A stretch of 64,000 bases of DNA from UBA1756 sp045130235 (lineage in GTDB: Bacteria > Bacteroidota > Bacteroidia > Bacteroidales > WCHB1-69). This document shows, piece after piece, positions 61,152 to 64,000 of this stretch. The position numbers and the translations under genes are program-made. The DNA lies in contig JBGUPJ010000036.1 in NCBI GenBank assembly GCA_045130235.1, forward strand, positions 62,001 to 126,000, written 5' to 3'. Below the pieces are notes generated by a model. It did not search any database. It worked only from the letters and a program-made list of their open reading frames with translations, and had not been told where the DNA came from. Numbering within the stretch: position 1 is the first letter of the stretch; every line of letters begins with the position of its first letter.

Positions 61152-62579
61152 ATGTTCGAACCCACACGTTTACTGCAATTGGCCGCCTCGTACACCTCCA
61201 CGGCGGTCACTGAAAGCAGCCGCATCGCACAGTCCGGCTCGCACCGCATCTACACCCGCCTCTTCCTCGCCGACGGCACCACCCTGATGGGCGTGTTCAA
61301 CGACGACGTGAAAGAGAACGAGGCCTTCTTCACCTTCACCAACTTCTTCTACCGCGAAGGCATCAACGTGCCGCAGCTGCTGACGGTGAGCGACGACCGG
61401 CAGTACTACCTACTCTCCGACCTCGGCGACGAGACGCTGTTCAGCTACCTGTCGCGCCGGAAAGAGGAGTGCGGCGGCGAGCTGCCCAGCGACGTGGTGG
61501 ACTACTTCAAGGCGGCGTTGCACGAGCTGGTGCGCATACAGCTGTGCGGCCGCAAGAATTTCGACTTCTCGGTATGCTACCCCCGCGAAGCCTTCGACCG
61601 CCAGTCGATGCAGTGGGACCTCAACTACTTCAAGTACTTCTTCCTCAAGGTGGCCTACATTCCGTTCGATGAGCAGAGACTGGAGGACGACTTCCAAACG
61701 CTGATGGACTATCTTGAGGAAACACCCTCCGACTTCTTCCTGTTCCGTGACTTCCAGTCGCGCAACATTATGATTAAAGATAATGATGTATATTTTATTG
61801 ATTATCAAGGAGGAAGAAAAGGCGCTTTACAATACGATGTGGCCTCGTTGCTCTTTCAGGCGCGGGCGGGGCTGTCGGACCAACTGCGCGAGCAGTTGTT
61901 GGAATACTACTTGCAGGAGCTTCAGCAACAGCTGGAGGTTGATGCGGACGACTTCCGCAGTCGCTACTACGGTTTTGTGCTGATACGGGCGTTGCAGGTG
62001 CTGGGAGCTTACGGCTATCGCGGATATTTTGAGCGGAAGACCCACTTTTTGCAAAGCATCCCGCCGGCGGTGGAGAATATTCGTTATTTAATTGAAAATA
62101 AAAAGATTACGATTGATATTCCAGAATTAGAGAAGGTGATGAAAGCCATCACGGCACGGCGGTGGACCCCCGAAAAGAGCGAGGACGGCAAGCTGACGGT
62201 GGTGGTGAAAAGTTTCTCATACAAGAAGGGCATTCCGCAGGACGAATCCGACAACGGCGGCGGCTTTGTGTTCGACTGCCGCGCGCTGCCAAACCCAGGA
62301 CGCGAGAAAGCCTACCGCAACTTCACCGGCCAAGATACCTGTGTGATTGAGTATTTGGAGAAATATCCTGAGGTGGCGGAGTTCAAGCAGCACCTGTTTG
62401 CCATTGTGGATATGAGCGTGGACAACTACTTGGAGCGGCACTTCACGCACTTGTGTGTCAACTGCGGCTGCACGGGCGGGCAGCACCGGTCGGTGTATTT
62501 CGCCCAGAGCATCGCCGACCACCTCCGCGCCAAGTACCCGCAAATCAACGTGGTGCTACAGCACAGAGAACAAGAATAA
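61152..62579 (+). CDS. AmgK-like aminoglycoside-phosphotransferase-fold kinase fused to RapZ C-terminal domain
   Basis: 475 residues. The N-terminal 340 residues are an APH-fold kinase: a catalytic FRDFQSRNIMIKDND near residue 200 and a metal-binding YFIDYQGG follow in the expected order. The last 130 residues match the RapZ C-terminal domain, with DCRALPNPGR, TGQDTCVIEYLEKYPEVAEF and VNCGCTGGQHRSVYFAQSI. AmgK phosphorylates MurNAc or GlcNAc at the anomeric position in peptidoglycan salvage; RapZ-C senses GlcN6P in enterobacteria. The fusion suggests an amino-sugar kinase controlled by an amino-sugar phosphate. The MurU partner is not in the window. Confidence 0.85.
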   Translation: MFEPTRLLQLAASYTSTAVTESSRIAQSGSHRIYTRLFLADGTTLMGVFNDDVKENEAFFTFTNFFYREGINVPQLLTVSDDRQYYLLSDLGDETLFSYLSRRKEECGGELPSDVVDYFKAALHELVRIQLCGRKNFDFSVCYPREAFDRQSMQWDLNYFKYFFLKVAYIPFDEQRLEDDFQTLMDYLEETPSDFFLFRDFQSRNIMIKDNDVYFIDYQGGRKGALQYDVASLLFQARAGLSDQLREQLLEYYLQELQQQLEVDADDFRSRYYGFVLIRALQVLGAYGYRGYFERKTHFLQSIPPAVENIRYLIENKKITIDIPELEKVMKAITARRWTPEKSEDGKLTVVVKSFSYKKGIPQDESDNGGGFVFDCRALPNPGREKAYRNFTGQDTCVIEYLEKYPEVAEFKQHLFAIVDMSVDNYLERHFTHLCVNCGCTGGQHRSVYFAQSIADHLRAKYPQINVVLQHREQE

Positions 62580-62583
62580 CCTA

Positions 62584-63471
62584 CTAATTCTTCTCTCTCT
62601 TTTCTCGAAACACCTTCGGACTCACCCCCACCTCACGGCGGAAGAAGGTACCGAAGTGGCTCTGATTACGGAAACCGAGACGGTCGGCGATTTGCTGCAC
62701 CGGGAGGCTGGTAGTCAGCAGCAGCGACTTGGCCTGACGAATGAGGTTGTAGGCGATGCACTCGCCCGCACTCCGACCCGTAACCTGCTTCACCACGTTG
62801 CCGATGTACTTGGGTGTGAGGCACATCTCGATGGCGTACCAGTCGATGGCATGTTGCTCGTGGCAGTGCCGCTCTACCAAGGCAAGAAACTGTCCTGCAA
62901 GCTCTTCCGCTCGGGACAATGAGTGCAGCTGAGCGAAAGACTTGTCGTAAAAACCGTAAACGAAATGGGCCATCGAACGCACAAGGTCGAGCGCCACCTC
63001 GCGGGCATTGCTGATGTCGGGAGTCTGAATCACATCACGCAGCAGGTCGAAGTAATGCAGGGCCACCCGCATCTGCTGTTCGGTCAGCGGAAACACCGGC
63101 CGCATATATGCCCGTATGTGTGCTTCACCCGACAGATTCAGATGAAGGTCTTCTCCAAAGTGCGGGGAGAAGACCAGCACGTATTGCAGGTAGTCGTCGC
63201 TCGCCTCCACCACTTGGATAGGCTGGTTGATAAGGATGGACGAAAAACAGGGGGCCTCCAGTTCGTACCGCTGGTGGTTGATGTTGGCGGTAATGCGTCC
63301 GCGCACGAGGAGGTTCAAAGCGTAATCGGCGGTCTGGAAATACTCGGGAAGCGACATTGCCGCCCCTTCGATGACGGCAACCCGCAACTCATCACCAAGG
63401 CGGATCTGGCTGGTGGTGTTGTCAACTTCGCGCAAAATGGGGAGTTCGTGGGAGGGTGTTGTGGAAATCAT
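62584..63471 (-). CDS. AraC family transcriptional regulator
   Basis: 295 residues. The C-terminal 100 residues carry the two helix-turn-helix units: LTPKYIGNVVKQVTGRSAGE and VQQIADRLGFRNQSHFGTFF then RREVGVSPKVFR. The N-terminal domain is a cupin-like fold (LLVRGRITANINHQRYEL). It is divergent from the T9SS-like gene at 63630 with 158 bases between them that hold an inverted repeat, so it may control that gene. It converges on the AmgK fusion stop four bases away. Confidence 0.92.
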   Translation of the reverse strand: MISTTPSHELPILREVDNTTSQIRLGDELRVAVIEGAAMSLPEYFQTADYALNLLVRGRITANINHQRYELEAPCFSSILINQPIQVVEASDDYLQYVLVFSPHFGEDLHLNLSGEAHIRAYMRPVFPLTEQQMRVALHYFDLLRDVIQTPDISNAREVALDLVRSMAHFVYGFYDKSFAQLHSLSRAEELAGQFLALVERHCHEQHAIDWYAIEMCLTPKYIGNVVKQVTGRSAGECIAYNLIRQAKSLLLTTSLPVQQIADRLGFRNQSHFGTFFRREVGVSPKVFREKREKN

Positions 63472-63496
63472 TTTGAATCATTAATGATTGGAAATG

Positions 63497-63504
63497 CAAA
63501 AATA
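63497..63504 (-). promoter_or_regulatory. -7 promoter element of the AraC gene
   Basis: TATTTTTG on the minus strand, about 25 bases before its ATG. Confidence 0.55.
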
Positions 63505-63548
63505 CGATATTTTTTAATGTGGAAAATAGAACAATATTTGCCACTCTA

Positions 63549-63578
63549 ACAACATTGATCAATAACGAAAAATGTTGT
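63549..63578. promoter_or_regulatory. Inverted repeat between AraC regulator and T9SS-like gene
   Basis: ACAACATT and AATGTTGT, a perfect 8-bp dyad with 14 bases between. The right arm touches a TAATTTAG that is one base off the -7 consensus. A candidate operator. Confidence 0.4.
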
Positions 63579-63629
63579 AATTTAGCGCTTTCATTATTTA
63601 GAAATTATATTATTAAAAATCAATAAATT

Positions 63630-64000
63630 ATGAAAAGAACCCTTACATTTTCGCTGTTGCTGCTGATGGGGTTCTACGCCATAGCACAATCCATCACCCT
63701 CACAGAACGCGATGTACAATTGTCACAAAACACCCCCAACCCGTTCAACGGCACCACCGATGTTTACCTGACGGTGGCCGAGGCCGGAACGGTGTCGGTG
63801 GAAATTGCCGATATCAACGGACGCACCGTCGTTGGGGCGAATAATTATTCGCCCCAACCGGGTGTCCACCAATTCCGCGTCATCCTCGCCACCCCGGGTA
63901 CCTACGTGATGACCGTCCGCCAGAACGGCCAAACATCATCTATCAAGATGATTTGCAACGGTGGCGGCAATGGCAACCGCGTTGAATATTACGGTGGCGT
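63630..64000 (+). CDS. Secreted protein with N-terminal sorting-domain-like module (3' end outside window)
   Basis: The visible 123 codons start with signal peptide MKRTLTFSLLLLMGFYAIAQ. Straight after it comes a module like a type A T9SS sorting domain: QLSQNTPNPFNGTTDV, VSVEIADINGRTV, GTYVMTVRQNGQTSSIKM. It then runs into a Gly/Asn-rich linker (NGGGNGNRVEYYGG) at the window edge. A sorting-domain-like unit at the N-terminus is unusual, as with the internal one at 5114. A palindrome of family 2 codes for nine residues inside it. What follows past the edge is unknown. Confidence 0.8.
   Translation, partial: MKRTLTFSLLLLMGFYAIAQSITLTERDVQLSQNTPNPFNGTTDVYLTVAEAGTVSVEIADINGRTVVGANNYSPQPGVHQFRVILATPGTYVMTVRQNGQTSSIKMICNGGGNGNRVEYYGG
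63831..63858. repeat. Perfect 28-bp palindrome (family 2) inside a coding sequence
   Basis: Left arm GTTGGGGCGAATAA; the right arm is its exact reverse complement. It is read in frame as VGANNYSPQ, right after the DINGRTV strand of the sorting-domain-like module. Confidence 0.9.

Overview
The window comes from an anaerobic member of the Bacteroidales (Bacteroidota), probably an uncultured gut or rumen type. The signs are many TAnnTTTG -7 promoter elements, T9SS sorting domains (type A and CHU_C type), a fused SecDF, a PorE-like TPR/beta-propeller/OmpA protein, GSCFA and DUF4175 proteins, class III ribonucleotide reductase NrdDG and an acyl-CoA dehydratase activase pair. No rRNA, tRNA, CRISPR array, prophage or insertion sequence was seen.

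Layout. 0-3.7 kb: end of an OPT oligopeptide transporter, a 56-aa gene on the minus strand, and glnS. 3.7-7.6 kb: three T9SS-type secreted proteins. Two near-identical intergenic leader cassettes (promoter, GATGAAAA repeats, a perfect 28-bp palindrome, AAATCAAC repeats) flank the group, and a third leader has the same plan with a different palindrome. 7.6-8.7 kb: two tandem thioredoxin-fold envelope proteins. 8.7-13.7 kb: an acyl-CoA dehydratase activase operon ending in a TetR regulator. 13.7-17.8 kb: small envelope proteins, a GH114-like lipoprotein, a serine acetyltransferase-like protein and asd. 17.9-20.5 kb: a lamin-tail/CHU_C surface protein. 20.5-24.2 kb: nrdD-nrdG-GSCFA under a cobalamin riboswitch. 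24.3-29.7 kb: rpiB, a LUD/ferredoxin protein, a DUF4175 protein and a small conserved protein. 29.7-34.6 kb: an outer-membrane barrel protein, a truncated SUMF1-like protein, an orphan HicB and a DUF4143 ATPase. 34.7-48.4 kb: the most unusual part (next paragraph). 48.7-56.5 kb: lipoprotein, PAP2, NamZ (exo-muramidase), PorE-like protein and SecDF. 56.7-64 kb: an MFS transporter, an M16 peptidase, a TPR lipoprotein, an AmgK/RapZ-like fusion, an AraC regulator and the start of another T9SS-like protein.

The 36.8-48.3 kb block looks like one minus-strand transcription unit. It opens with an 84-aa peptide whose start resembles Bacteroidales GG-leader natural-product precursors (with EG in place of GG). 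An intercistronic hairpin follows, then alternating secreted proteins: four TPR/DUF6624-like A proteins interleaved with three secreted SUMF1-fold S proteins that lack the catalytic cysteines of formylglycine-generating enzyme. After these come one B-family protein, another A-like protein and an outer-membrane barrel protein. Nine bases past the barrel gene is the start of a C39 peptidase-containing ABC transporter (PCAT) gene, broken after about 30 codons and followed by an array of six stem-loops. I read this as a peptide-export operon whose PCAT exporter has been lost, while its envelope components were amplified by tandem duplication with reuse of one signal-peptide module. That reading is inference. 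The precursor-like start, the C39 motif and the paralogy are visible in the sequence.
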